Source: JBBDMW01 sp040878005
Lineage (GTDB): Bacteria; Chloroflexota; Dehalococcoidia; Lucifugimonadales; Lucifugimonadaceae
Direction of reading: 5' to 3'
Length of the DNA: 49,475 nt
Assembly: GCA_040878005.1 (NCBI GenBank)
Contig: JBBDMW010000069.1
Coordinates: 1 to 49,475 of the forward strand
Below, piece after piece: positions 41,565 through 49,319 of this stretch. Made by a program: the position numbers and the translations under genes. The stretch's first letter is position 1. Each line of letters begins with the position of its first letter. The notes beneath the pieces were generated by a model. That model did not search any database and was not told the DNA's origin. It saw nothing but the letters and a program-made list of their open reading frames with translations.

Positions 41565-42225
41565 GGCGATACCCCCTGCCTACCACAGTGGTTATGTAAC
41601 GCGGCGTCCTTGGGCTGTCCCGGAGCTTGCGGCGCAGGGAGTTGATGTGGGTGCGCACCACGTTCGTGAACGGGTTGACATCATCGTTCCATACATGTTC
41701 GAGGAGCTCTTCCTGGCTTACAACTTCACCCGGATGCCTGATCAGAAACTCCAGGATGCTGAACTCCTTGCGGGTCAACTCCATTCGGCGCCTACCCTGC
41801 CACACAGTGTGGCCTGCCGGGTCAAGCTTCAGGTCTCCGGCGGTCAGCGCAAGTTCCCTGGAACGCATGTCTCTCCTGAGAAGCGCCCTTATCCGCGCCC
41901 GCAGCTCACCGTAGTCAAACGGCTTGACCAGGTAGTCATCGGCGCCGAGGTCAAGCCCGGATACTCTCTGTTGCGGTGCGCTTCTCGCCGTAAGAGCCAT
42001 TACCAGCAATTCCGGCCTGTCGGCCTTCAATTGTTGAAGTACCGACAAGCCATCTAGCACAGGCAGATTCAGGTCAAGGATTACCAGGTCATATTCATTT
42101 GCCGCGACCAGTTTTAGCGCTTGCCCTCCGTCGCCCGCAACGTCAACTGCGTAACTCTCCCGCGACAAGCCTCTCGCGAGTGGAATTGCGAGAGCACTCT
42201 CATCTTCCACAATGAGAAGTCTCAA
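41545..42225 (-). CDS. OmpR-family response regulator
   Basis: The product has 226 residues from TTG 42225. The receiver shows MRLLIVEDES (acidic pair), phospho-acceptor D51 in VILDLNLPVLDG, ALTAR (Thr) and LVKPFDYGEL (Lys). The winged-helix output contains ELTRKEFSILEFLIRHPGEV, NVVRTHINSLRRKL and YITTVVGRGYRL. The TTG start matches the true beginning of the receiver fold, and the frame upstream to 42297 contains a perfect inverted repeat instead of protein-like sequence. It is co-transcribed with the kinase downstream. Targets are unknown; autoregulation is plausible. Confidence 0.9.
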   Translation of the reverse strand: MRLLIVEDESALAIPLARGLSRESYAVDVAGDGGQALKLVAANEYDLVILDLNLPVLDGLSVLQQLKADRPELLVMALTARSAPQQRVSGLDLGADDYLVKPFDYGELRARIRALLRRDMRSRELALTAGDLKLDPAGHTVWQGRRRMELTRKEFSILEFLIRHPGEVVSQEELLEHVWNDDVNPFTNVVRTHINSLRRKLRDSPRTPRYITTVVGRGYRLEGGRD

Positions 42226-42246
42226 GACATTAACTAGCCTCAAACG

Positions 42247-42293
42247 CTGGTGTATCTCAAAGACGGATGATGTCATTCTTCGAGATACACCAG
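42247..42293. promoter_or_regulatory. 12-bp perfect inverted repeat upstream of the two-component operon
   Basis: CTGGTGTATCTC (42247-42258) is exactly inverted at 42282-42293, with a 23-base spacer. It begins 22 bp upstream of the response-regulator start. Arm centres are 35 bp apart, about 3.3 helical turns, so it could be a two-site operator or a leader hairpin. The regulator itself may bind it. Confidence 0.55.
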
Positions 42294-42422
42294 CCATAAA
42301 TTACCTTCATCGGTGCTGATCATACCGATCAGAAATTACAGCCTCCGGCACTAGAGTTCCTCCAGCATTCAGAGGATGTTTCATCATTCATGCAACCCAT
42401 TGATGAACAACTGAAGCCACAG

Positions 42423-42680
42423 TCAATCAGTGGAATGGGCCTTTTCATAATCCGCACGGGTTTTGTAGCAGATTGTCTCACCCAACTTGGATGCCCGCTC
42501 GCCCGGCTGAACAGGATCGATGTACTGGACAGTCACGGCACAGTTGCCGGGGCCGTAGTTATCAGCCGGCCCATCAAAGGCACTGAACCCTATTAGCGCG
42601 AACGCCGGCAGAGCAAGCAAGCCAAGCACCACTCCAATCAAAAGGAACCTTTTCCTTCGGTAGGTATGTGGAATCTTCAA
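42423..42680 (-). CDS. Small exported protein
   Basis: In this 85-residue protein, a basic start (KIPHTYRRKRF) and one hydrophobic segment (LLIGVVLGLLALPAFALIGF) form a signal peptide or anchor. The external part, FDGPADNYGPGNCAVTVQYI then GERASKLGETICYKTRADYE, has two cysteines that could form a disulfide. The start is TTG at 42680, with AAGGAG eight bases upstream; the nearby ATG is followed by a stop after one codon. It diverges from the sigma-factor region. The C-terminal pattern (C..V....GE.ASK....CY) resembles small secreted actinobacterial domains, but I cannot name it. Confidence 0.55.
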   Translation of the reverse strand: MKIPHTYRRKRFLLIGVVLGLLALPAFALIGFSAFDGPADNYGPGNCAVTVQYIDPVQPGERASKLGETICYKTRADYEKAHSTD

Positions 42681-43103
42681 TTCATTTCTCCTTGACAGGC
42701 GGGTGACGCCAGCGCGGCATATATCAGGACCGGGAAGGGCAAGGCGTATCCCAAGGCTTACCGGTCTGCAAGCAACCTAGCAGGGCGGGTATAAAGACTC
42801 CGTTAAGTTTCAAGGTTTTGACCCGGCAAATTCAGGAAAATTTATAGACGCTGCCAGTTTGTATACCGTCTCTCAAGGAGCGCCCCCTTCCCGCTGCGTA
42901 CAAACTCATGTTCACCTGTGCCGTTGCTTTAGGGGGAACGAGCCGCTCGCTGGTCCCGTACAGCCCAGCCTTGAAACAAAACCGGTTCTTTATCATGGGC
43001 GGCTACATGGCTCGAAGGCTGTAGAGTCTGGCTGCTGGTCCCTGGCAGAGATGGATCGTCTGCCGCGGGCGGGGCTTCACAATGATGAGCGGGATGTCAC
43101 CTG
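42681..43103. promoter_or_regulatory. Leader region of the sigma-factor gene with a possible promoter
   Basis: About 420 bp without a supported gene. TTGACC (42818-42823) and TTTATA (42841-42846), 17 bases apart, could be a housekeeping promoter on the forward strand. A CCGTCTCTC element near 42867 recalls an ECF -10 box. Neither is proven. Confidence 0.35.
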
Positions 43104-43640
43104 GTGGACGAATTGGAACTGGTTAACGCGGCAATTGACGGCGACAAGCGCGCGTTCTCGCGGCTTCTGGCCTCCCAGGCCGCGCAAGCCTACCCGGTTG
43201 CACTCGCCATACTGGACAACCGGCATGACGCGGAAGACGCTGTCCAGCGCGCCATGGCCGCTGCGTTGAACAGCCTGCCCGGCCTGCGCAACCCGCGGGC
43301 ATTCAGGGCATGGTTCCGCCGCATCGTCACAAACCAGGCCCTGGGCATCCAGCGTAAGCGGCGCAACGACCTGCCGCTCGACGGCAGCATACACAATGTC
43401 GCCAGCATGCCGGTCGACCATGAACAGTCGATGGACATCCTCGCAGCAATCGAGGCCCTGCCGGACCCTCACCGGGAAGCGATACTCTTGTATTTCTCCG
43501 GCCTGAAGACACGGGAGATGGCTAACGTCCTGGGACGGCCGCACGGCACTGCAACCAGGATCCTCAGCGAGGCGTACAGCATGCTCGGCGCCATCCTTGG
43601 ACCAGACTATGCCCCCCGGAACAACCGCCATGAGACATGA
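43104..43640 (+). CDS. ECF-type RNA polymerase sigma factor
   Basis: In this 178-residue protein, region 2 contains AILDNRHDAEDAVQRAM and LRNPRAFRAWFRRIVTNQAL, which bind core polymerase and the -10 element. Region 4 contains EALPDPHREAILLYFSGLKT then MANVLGRPHGTATRILSEAY, which reads the -35 element. GTG at 43104 fits the fold start, MDELELVNAAIDGDKRAF. The next gene overlaps it and encodes a zinc-binding anti-sigma factor, so its activity is probably controlled by release from the membrane. Likely targets include the envelope genes downstream. Confidence 0.93.
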   Translation: MDELELVNAAIDGDKRAFSRLLASQAAQAYPVALAILDNRHDAEDAVQRAMAAALNSLPGLRNPRAFRAWFRRIVTNQALGIQRKRRNDLPLDGSIHNVASMPVDHEQSMDILAAIEALPDPHREAILLYFSGLKTREMANVLGRPHGTATRILSEAYSMLGAILGPDYAPRNNRHET

Positions 43641-44604
43641 GGCGCAGGCCAGCCGGATACCTGACCTGCTGGCAGGCAATATCAGCCGGTGGCAGAAGTG
43701 GCGGCTCAACCGTCACCTGCGGTCCTGCGCCCAGTGCCAGGGCGAGCTGCAGCGGTACCAGCGCATACATGACGCACTGGCGGAGGCAGTCCCGGCATAC
43801 CTTGCGGAGAACGGGCCGAGCGATGAGTTCATGGAGCGCATCCACAGGACAATCGCGGCGCACCCCGGCCCGGCCAGGGCCAGGAAATCCCCGCGCATCG
43901 CCAGGCTCGCCGTACCGGCGGCGACTGCCGCACTGGCGATGATAGCCATCGTGATGGCATTGACGCTCACAGGCGGCAACGGGGCGTCCGCCCTGTCACT
44001 GGCCACACCGGTCAGGGGCACAGTCTCCATCACCCAGGGCGGTGCGCCGGTGGCCGACGGCGAGTTCGCGTATGTGTCGCCACAGCGTTGGGAGCGGTCA
44101 ATGACACGTCACCGGGCCCCCCAGTCTGTCAGACATGTCACGGAAATCTCCTTGAACGGGGAGAACTTCGCCAGGAGGGCAGATGAGCCATGGCGGCGCA
44201 TCGGCGGAACGCCTGCCAACTGGCAGCCCATCCCGGGCCTCGGCCTCCTGGCGCTGACCGAGAGCCTTTTTGACGCCGTCCTGGACCTTTACCAGTTGGA
44301 AGAGACAGGCGAGCGGGAGTTCCGGGGACAGCGGCTCACAGAGCTCACCGGCCTGGACACGGATTACGCGGTACGCATGCGGGACTCAATTCTCGCTTCC
44401 GGAGGGCCGGGACAAGAGGCTGCGGCCCTCTTCGACTTCTACACCGCCAGCCCGCCTGAGGTCACTGTCCTGGCCGATGACGAAGAGCGCATACGGGCAA
44501 TCTTCATCAATGTGCCGCTGATAGACACGCCTGATCCAATGCTCATTGAAGTGGTGATCAACGAGTTCAACGCGGACGTCCAGATCACCCCTCCACTGCC
44601 CTGA
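43630..44604 (+). CDS. Membrane-bound zinc anti-sigma factor with extracytoplasmic LolA/LprG-like domain
   Basis: The product has 324 residues from ATG 43630, overlapping the sigma gene by 11 bases. The N-terminal zinc anti-sigma domain has RHLRSCAQCQGEL (H-x3-C-x2-C). One membrane helix (about residues 98-120, VPAATAALAMIAIVMALTL) leads to an external domain of about 200 residues with SLNGENFARRADEPWRRIGG, reminiscent of LolA/LprG-type lipid-binding proteins. It should hold the sigma factor at the membrane and sense an envelope signal. An upstream start at 43597 is possible. Confidence 0.85.
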   Translation: MRHEAQASRIPDLLAGNISRWQKWRLNRHLRSCAQCQGELQRYQRIHDALAEAVPAYLAENGPSDEFMERIHRTIAAHPGPARARKSPRIARLAVPAATAALAMIAIVMALTLTGGNGASALSLATPVRGTVSITQGGAPVADGEFAYVSPQRWERSMTRHRAPQSVRHVTEISLNGENFARRADEPWRRIGGTPANWQPIPGLGLLALTESLFDAVLDLYQLEETGEREFRGQRLTELTGLDTDYAVRMRDSILASGGPGQEAAALFDFYTASPPEVTVLADDEERIRAIFINVPLIDTPDPMLIEVVINEFNADVQITPPLP

Positions 44605-44726
44605 CCTTCGCCGGCCCCGCCCGGTACGGCCATCGTTTGAGCCGCCGTCCGGGTCCCTCACCGCCGCTGCATAAGCGATTCCGCCATTTCGCAGGGACGC
44701 TTTGGCTCAGCGCAGCACGAGTTCCT

Positions 44727-44815
44727 CGATTGTGAATTTTTTTGCGAGTCAAACGCCCTCCTGGCGCGTCTTTATTAGTGACGGATGAAAAAAAACAGGA
44801 GGGCTGCGCATGGGG
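44727..44815 (+). repeat. 89-bp direct repeat, copy 1: leader with RBS and start codon
   Basis: Identical to 47490-47578. It contains a T-run, GCGTCTTTATTAG (which resembles an ECF -10 element), an 8-base A-run, CAGGAGGGC (a strong ribosome-binding site, itself inverted to GCCCTCCTG upstream) and ATGGGG. The ATG at 44810 opens a frame that ends after ten codons (MGKGVVIQSS). It lies 122 bp after the anti-sigma gene and upstream of the exported-protein gene at 44895. Confidence 0.95.
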
Positions 44816-44894
44816 AAGGGGGTGGTGATCCAGTCGAGTTGATACTACGGCAAGTCAGAAACCATGTTCAGAAGTTCAATGGAAGGAACACCCC

Positions 44895-45395
44895 ATGAAC
44901 TCAACACTTGACAAACGGCTTCACCGGAGGGAACTCTGGGTAATAGCAATCGTCATCATCCTGGGTATGAGCCTATTCGCTCTGTCAGAGATTGCGCGGG
45001 CATTGCACGACCCCCATCAAGATCCGGTCGTACAGGATTGGCATGGAGACAACCTGAGGGGGATCCGGGAGCATGTCGGGCACCCATCGGTCAATGTCTT
45101 CCACAGCTCAGCCACAAGCCAGTCATTGGATCAGGCGGACAACGTGATGAAAGCCGAGATTTTCTGGGCAGACCGCCACTGCTTTGCTGGCAGTTGCTGG
45201 TGGAACACCCATGATAATCTGGCCAACGATGATTACGACCGCAGTGTCAATACCGGCGCTCTACAATTCGAAGCAGACGAATGTAGGGATTACAAGTTTT
45301 ACTCAAAACACTGGAATTTTGACTATGGCGGCACAACTGTTCACGACATCGACGAAAATGAAGGGGTAACGCCGTTCCTTGCGGGCTGCGCATAA
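44895..45395 (+). CDS. Exported or membrane-anchored hypothetical protein
   Basis: In this 166-residue protein, a basic start is followed by one hydrophobic helix at about residues 15-33 (VIAIVIILGMSLFALSEIA), then an external domain rich in His, Asp, Asn and Trp. The four cysteines (CFAGSC, CRDYKF and the C-terminal GCA) could form disulfides. Many aromatic and His residues (NTHDNLANDDYDRSVNT) suggest ligand or metal binding, but no family is recognised. GGAAGGA precedes the ATG. It lies between the 89-bp leader and the ABC genes, whose codon use looks similarly AT-richer than the flanks. Confidence 0.65.
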   Translation: MNSTLDKRLHRRELWVIAIVIILGMSLFALSEIARALHDPHQDPVVQDWHGDNLRGIREHVGHPSVNVFHSSATSQSLDQADNVMKAEIFWADRHCFAGSCWWNTHDNLANDDYDRSVNTGALQFEADECRDYKFYSKHWNFDYGGTTVHDIDENEGVTPFLAGCA

Positions 45396-45497
45396 CCGCC
45401 ACAAGCCAGACAAAGTGCCGCGAGGCGCATGGAATTGCTGTGTCCTCCGTGAGGACACCGACTGTTTCGTGCGCCTCGTCAAAGAGGTGAATTTATC

Positions 45498-46406
45498 ATC
45501 ACTGCGCCACTTGAAATAAAAGTAGAAACCCTGCAGAAAGACTATGGGCGCCGCTTCCGTGCGTTGAGTGATATTTCATTCAGTGCTCAAAACGGCCAGG
45601 TCGTAGGGTTGCTTGGTCCTAACGGGGCTGGAAAGACTACCACGTTACGGATTCTCTCCGGCCTGATACTAAGCTACAACGGCAAAGTGACAGTATCGGG
45701 AGAGAAGTACAGATCTGGCGTTTCGCCAAACCCGGGTTTGGTGGGGTCAATGATAGACGCTCCCGGGTTCTTACCCTACTTGAGCGGGCGCGAAAACCTG
45801 GCTTTGCTTCTTCAATGCGCCGGACAGCCTGATTCTGGCTTAGATGAGCTGATCGAGCGAAGTTCGCTGAAGAGCTTCGTCGACAAGCGGTATGCCACTT
45901 TCAGCCACGGTATGCGGCAACGTCTGGGCATGGCCGCTGCCACAGCTACCGGCGCATCGGTAATCTTGCTCGACGAACCTCTCGAAGGACTAGACCCAAT
46001 AGCCCAGATTGAGGCCAGGGATTTCTTGAAGGGCCTTGCCCGTCAAGGGAAAACTATCATCATTTCCAGCCACAGGCTTGCTGACCTGGAAAAATTATGC
46101 TCGCACTTTGTCATTGTCAAAGCAGGACGTTCTATTTCTAGCGGCACCCTCGAAGATCTGCTTCAAGTGCGCGGTGTAGTCGTACAAGTAGATGTGCCAG
46201 ATCAAGCGACGGCAATTCTCCGGGACAACGGTTTCCAGGTCTCTGCTTCAGGCGACGGTGGATTGGCCATCTCCACCACTTCTAACCTTGACAGAAGACG
46301 AATCTTGAGCCTGCTGGCTGTAGCGGGGATCGATGTAATTGAATTGTATTCACACCGGGACACTTTAGAAAATCTTTATATGGATTCTCTTTCCGAAGAG
46401 AAGTGA
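45498..46406 (+). CDS. ABC transporter ATP-binding protein with apparent AUC start
   Basis: The product has about 303 residues if it starts at codon ATC 45498. AAAGAGGTGA (45481-45490) lies seven bases before it. The frame then reads ITAPLEIKVETLQKDYGRRF, the expected first strand and A-loop Tyr of an ABC domain. No ATG, GTG or TTG occurs in frame between the upstream stop (about 45448) and TTG 45564; starting at that TTG would delete the A-loop. Walker A GPNGAGKTT, signature FSHGMRQRL and Walker B VILLDEPLEGLDP are intact, with the C-terminal extension of ABC-2 exporters. Either AUC initiates, or one base differs from ATG. It partners with the permease 7 bp downstream. Confidence 0.85.
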   Translation: MTAPLEIKVETLQKDYGRRFRALSDISFSAQNGQVVGLLGPNGAGKTTTLRILSGLILSYNGKVTVSGEKYRSGVSPNPGLVGSMIDAPGFLPYLSGRENLALLLQCAGQPDSGLDELIERSSLKSFVDKRYATFSHGMRQRLGMAAATATGASVILLDEPLEGLDPIAQIEARDFLKGLARQGKTIIISSHRLADLEKLCSHFVIVKAGRSISSGTLEDLLQVRGVVVQVDVPDQATAILRDNGFQVSASGDGGLAISTTSNLDRRRILSLLAVAGIDVIELYSHRDTLENLYMDSLSEEK

Positions 46407-46413
46407 GGCGAAT

Positions 46414-47334
46414 ATGAAGACAGCCCTTCAATTGGCAGAATTTAATTTCACCAGGCGTAAATCTATCTGGCTATTGCTGACGTTGCCGCTTTTGCTGGCA
46501 TTTATTAGCTGTTTGCTGGGGATCATACGGGCCAATGACAGTTTGCAAACTTTTCCTCTTGCCAAAGAAAGCATCCAAAATGCGGTGAATGATGGCAGGT
46601 TGACCGCTGAACAGGGGCAAGAGCGGTTTGATGCGCTACAGCAAAATGAAGATGAGCACAGAGAGCAATATGCAGCCCTGACGGCTCCGCGGTCGATTCA
46701 AGTGCTATCTCAGTTTATGGTCACAGGAGGAGCACTTTTTGCGCTGCTCCTGGGCATAACGGTTGCCGGCACATCATTTTCCACAGGATTCATGCGGACA
46801 GCTGTCACTGTCACTGCTCGCCGGCGGCGACTGCTGTTGCTCCATTTGGGCGGAGGAATAATCATTTGGTCCGGAGCAGTGATTGCCGTAGTCGTCCTGG
46901 GCTTGCTGGCAGGGTTCCTGGCTTCATCCTTGCTGACTGTTGCGGGACCTCCCTCAGCACTCCCCATAACTGACATTGCGCTGGCGGTCCTGGGCATTTT
47001 CCTTACTGGTGTCATGTGGATAGCAATTGGCACCAGCCTCGTGGTTCTGAGCAAATCCACAGTTCCGGCCGTCATCATGGGATTCTGCCTGCTTATAGGA
47101 GAGAATTTCCTTGGGCTTGCGAATGACAGTTTCCAGCAATGGCTTCCGACCTACGGAGCGGTCACCCTGGTCTCCAGTGGCGCTCCAAAGTTGTACAACG
47201 GCCTGGCGCTGGCAACCACGGCCTTTCCGAACGATCCTCCGACAGTCCCCGTCGCACTAATCTTGCTGACTGCGATAACTTTGGTCGCCACACAATTCGG
47301 ACTCTGGCGGTTCTCGCGCGCCGACCTGGAATAA
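46414..47334 (+). CDS. ABC-2-type transporter permease with external loop
   Basis: In this 306-residue protein, the first helix (about 19-38) is followed by a charged external segment of about 70 residues (LAKESIQNAVNDGRLTAEQG and QNEDEHREQYAAL). Five more helices follow, with GTSFSTGFMRTAVTVTARRR on the cytoplasmic side. GAGG precedes the ATG at 46414. This resembles ABC-2 permeases of antimicrobial-peptide or lipid exporters. With the ATPase upstream it forms the transporter of this cassette, transcribed with the exported protein at 44895. Confidence 0.85.
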   Translation: MKTALQLAEFNFTRRKSIWLLLTLPLLLAFISCLLGIIRANDSLQTFPLAKESIQNAVNDGRLTAEQGQERFDALQQNEDEHREQYAALTAPRSIQVLSQFMVTGGALFALLLGITVAGTSFSTGFMRTAVTVTARRRRLLLLHLGGGIIIWSGAVIAVVVLGLLAGFLASSLLTVAGPPSALPITDIALAVLGIFLTGVMWIAIGTSLVVLSKSTVPAVIMGFCLLIGENFLGLANDSFQQWLPTYGAVTLVSSGAPKLYNGLALATTAFPNDPPTVPVALILLTAITLVATQFGLWRFSRADLE

Positions 47335-47489
47335 GGCCGGCGCAGCAACGGAGACGACAGGCGCCGGGGCGTCAGGCCACATCCCCGCGAATCTGCGGCC
47401 GCTCATGGCCCCATTCCTTCCTGCCAGTTACTTCAGTTGATAACCGGTCCTGCTTGATGATCTGGCAGGCCGAGGGTTCACAACCTTCC

Positions 47490-47578
47490 CGATTGTGAAT
47501 TTTTTTGCGAGTCAAACGCCCTCCTGGCGCGTCTTTATTAGTGACGGATGAAAAAAAACAGGAGGGCTGCGCATGGGG
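47490..47578 (+). repeat. 89-bp direct repeat, copy 2: leader with RBS and start codon
   Basis: Exact copy of 44727-44815, 2763 bp downstream in the same orientation. The two copies bracket the exported-protein/ABC cassette. The ATG at 47573 opens the short frame described next. Confidence 0.95.
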
Positions 47579-47629
47579 CGAAAACGATTGTGGCTGCTGG
47601 CGCCGGTGGTGGTCGTTGCTATCGGGTGA
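47573..47629 (+). pseudogene. Truncated exported-protein start behind the second 89-bp leader
   Basis: The frame reads MGRKRLWLLAPVVVVAIG and stops at TGA 47627. Two basic residues and a hydrophobic run look like the beginning of a signal peptide, but nothing protein-like follows. The strong ribosome-binding site suggests a leader peptide or the stump of a lost gene. The frame behind copy 1 (MGKGVVIQSS, 44810-44842) diverges after two residues. Confidence 0.4.
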
Positions 47630-47733
47630 CTCTGCGACCACTCTGAGCAAGTGGCACAACTAGGGGCAACCAATGACTAAGCCGCCTTGTAGGCGCAGAA
47701 CCCGTATGGGTCTGTAGAGGAAAGGAACCTGTC

Positions 47734-48594
47734 ATGCAAGTGGTAAAACAGCGAAAATTCCTTGCATTGGGAATGCTGGTGGGGCTAGTGCTGATGGTCA
47801 GCCTGTTAATGAGTCAGCTTTCGGCTGACAGCAGCATCTCTGATCCAGGAACAGCGAAGCATATCGGCAGCACAATAGAGGCGAATGGCGTCAGCGTTAC
47901 GTTGGAATACATTTCAACTGCGGATGACGTCACCACCCTGGACGTCTCCTACGGATCCTCGGACGGATCGGTCGTCCAGTTGCTTGGAACACCAAAAGTT
48001 GTGGCCGAGGATGGAGTTGAGTTGTCGATGCTTGCCTCCCGCACCGTTCAACAAAATGACAACGGCACCGGGATGCAAATGGCTTTCGACTTCCCCGCCG
48101 TATCAGAAGACTCTGATTTGTCCCTCAACCTCGGTTCGGTTGTGCGCTACGCACATGAGGTTGGATCAGACAGAATCACTCTGCCGGACAATTTCGCAGA
48201 GTCGTCGCCGGGCGATGGGCCGGTCCCCATTGATGAGGAGATCACGATCGGAAAAGGTAGCCACACCGTTACGTCGATAACCCGGGATGACGGACAGTTC
48301 GGAGGCTCAGACGCAAACCAGTTCTTCAACATCGAAGTCAGGCCGTCGAACGCCGCGGCGGCACGCCAGGTTTTTGCCGGCGGCGCTTCCGAGATGTCGG
48401 TGAAGGACGACCTGGGCAACCGGTATACGGTTGTGTCAGTATCCACCGCATTCGGCCCCGGAGATGAAGCGGTCGAAGCTCAGCGCATAGTTGTGGCCGG
48501 GCCGGTTGACCCCCAGGCAACGGCACTTGACGTGAAAGTCAGTCACTTCGGCGACATCATTGGGCCGTGGACGTACGTGCTTAACAGCGATTAA
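47734..48594 (+). CDS. Membrane-anchored extracytoplasmic beta-sandwich-type protein
   Basis: In this 286-residue protein, one helix at about residues 8-30 (FLALGMLVGLVLMVSLLMSQL) acts as signal or anchor. The remainder is strand-rich and acidic, with repeated Gly/Asp turns (GVSVTLEYISTADDVTTLDV, VTSITRDDGQFGGSD, VVSVSTAFGPGDEAV). It has no cysteines. The style resembles the external domains of DUF4179/DUF5643-type anti-sigma or envelope-stress proteins. GAGGAAAGGA precedes the ATG at 47734. It is probably part of the sigma-controlled envelope set; the function is unknown. Confidence 0.7.
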   Translation: MQVVKQRKFLALGMLVGLVLMVSLLMSQLSADSSISDPGTAKHIGSTIEANGVSVTLEYISTADDVTTLDVSYGSSDGSVVQLLGTPKVVAEDGVELSMLASRTVQQNDNGTGMQMAFDFPAVSEDSDLSLNLGSVVRYAHEVGSDRITLPDNFAESSPGDGPVPIDEEITIGKGSHTVTSITRDDGQFGGSDANQFFNIEVRPSNAAAARQVFAGGASEMSVKDDLGNRYTVVSVSTAFGPGDEAVEAQRIVVAGPVDPQATALDVKVSHFGDIIGPWTYVLNSD

Positions 48595-48610
48595 ACGTCA
48601 GCATGGGATT

Positions 48611-48646
48611 GCGCGTGCAGGACACCGAGTTGTGTCCTGCACGCGC
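48611..48646. terminator. Strong 15-bp hairpin after the exported-protein gene
   Basis: GCGCGTGCAGGACAC (48611-48625) and its exact inverse (48632-48646) enclose a 6-base loop. It begins 16 bp after the stop at 48594. There is no T-run, so it may act as a transcript-end stabiliser as well as a terminator. Confidence 0.65.
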
Positions 48647-48707
48647 ATCCGTTGTGATCACGTTAGAAACGAGGAAACCTGACTTGACAGGCGCTACCGT
48701 TCGTAGC

Positions 48708-49319
48708 ATGCGAACACCCTTGCTTTTGGTACTGCTGGCTGTGCTTGCAGTCATGGCTTGCCAACGTGAGCCAGAACGGTTCGAGTTGGATATTTATCCC
48801 GCTGACTACAGGTCCACTGACCACGGCATTGCAGTGTCTATCGACACCATGAGTTTCCGGCCGGGATACGTGGTCAGGGAAGGGATGCTCATGAATGAAA
48901 GACAGGAGAGCAGGAACCCGGTTGTGAGAGTAGAAGGCACCATCACCAATGAAACCGCTGGCCCAGTGAAGATATTTCTCAGCGGAGAATCAGCACGACG
49001 TAACGCGACGTTAAAGGTGCCAACCGGGACTGATGCCCCAACTGATGCACCGGCGAGGATACATGTGGTTGGTGCCCAGCACGTTGAATCAACCACTGAT
49101 GGTCAGGCGAGCGCGCACCATCGGCTTCCACCCAACACCGAATTCCCACTCTTGCTTGACGCATCAGTACAGGAGTTCAACGGAGTATCAGATCTCATCC
49201 TGCTGTTTGAAAGAGTTGAGTTTTCAGAATCCGGGACCGTTGAACAGCTAAGCTATCCCGGCATTGAACTTGGCGAGCCGAGGCACGAGGAGTTCGACCC
49301 ATTTATGCCCGCCTGGTGA
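48708..49319 (+). CDS. Lipoprotein of unknown function
   Basis: The product has 203 residues from ATG 48708. The signal peptide MRTPLLLVLLAVLAVMAC ends in a lipobox with Cys18, so the mature protein is lipid-anchored and begins CQREPERFELDIY. The rest is strand-rich, with VVRVEGTITNETAGPVKIFL and LILLFERVEFSES, like a small beta-sandwich. A longer frame upstream to 48603 runs through the hairpin and is rejected. TTGACA (about 48684) lies shortly upstream. It is the last gene of the envelope set. Confidence 0.75.
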   Translation: MRTPLLLVLLAVLAVMACQREPERFELDIYPADYRSTDHGIAVSIDTMSFRPGYVVREGMLMNERQESRNPVVRVEGTITNETAGPVKIFLSGESARRNATLKVPTGTDAPTDAPARIHVVGAQHVESTTDGQASAHHRLPPNTEFPLLLDASVQEFNGVSDLILLFERVEFSESGTVEQLSYPGIELGEPRHEEFDPFMPAW

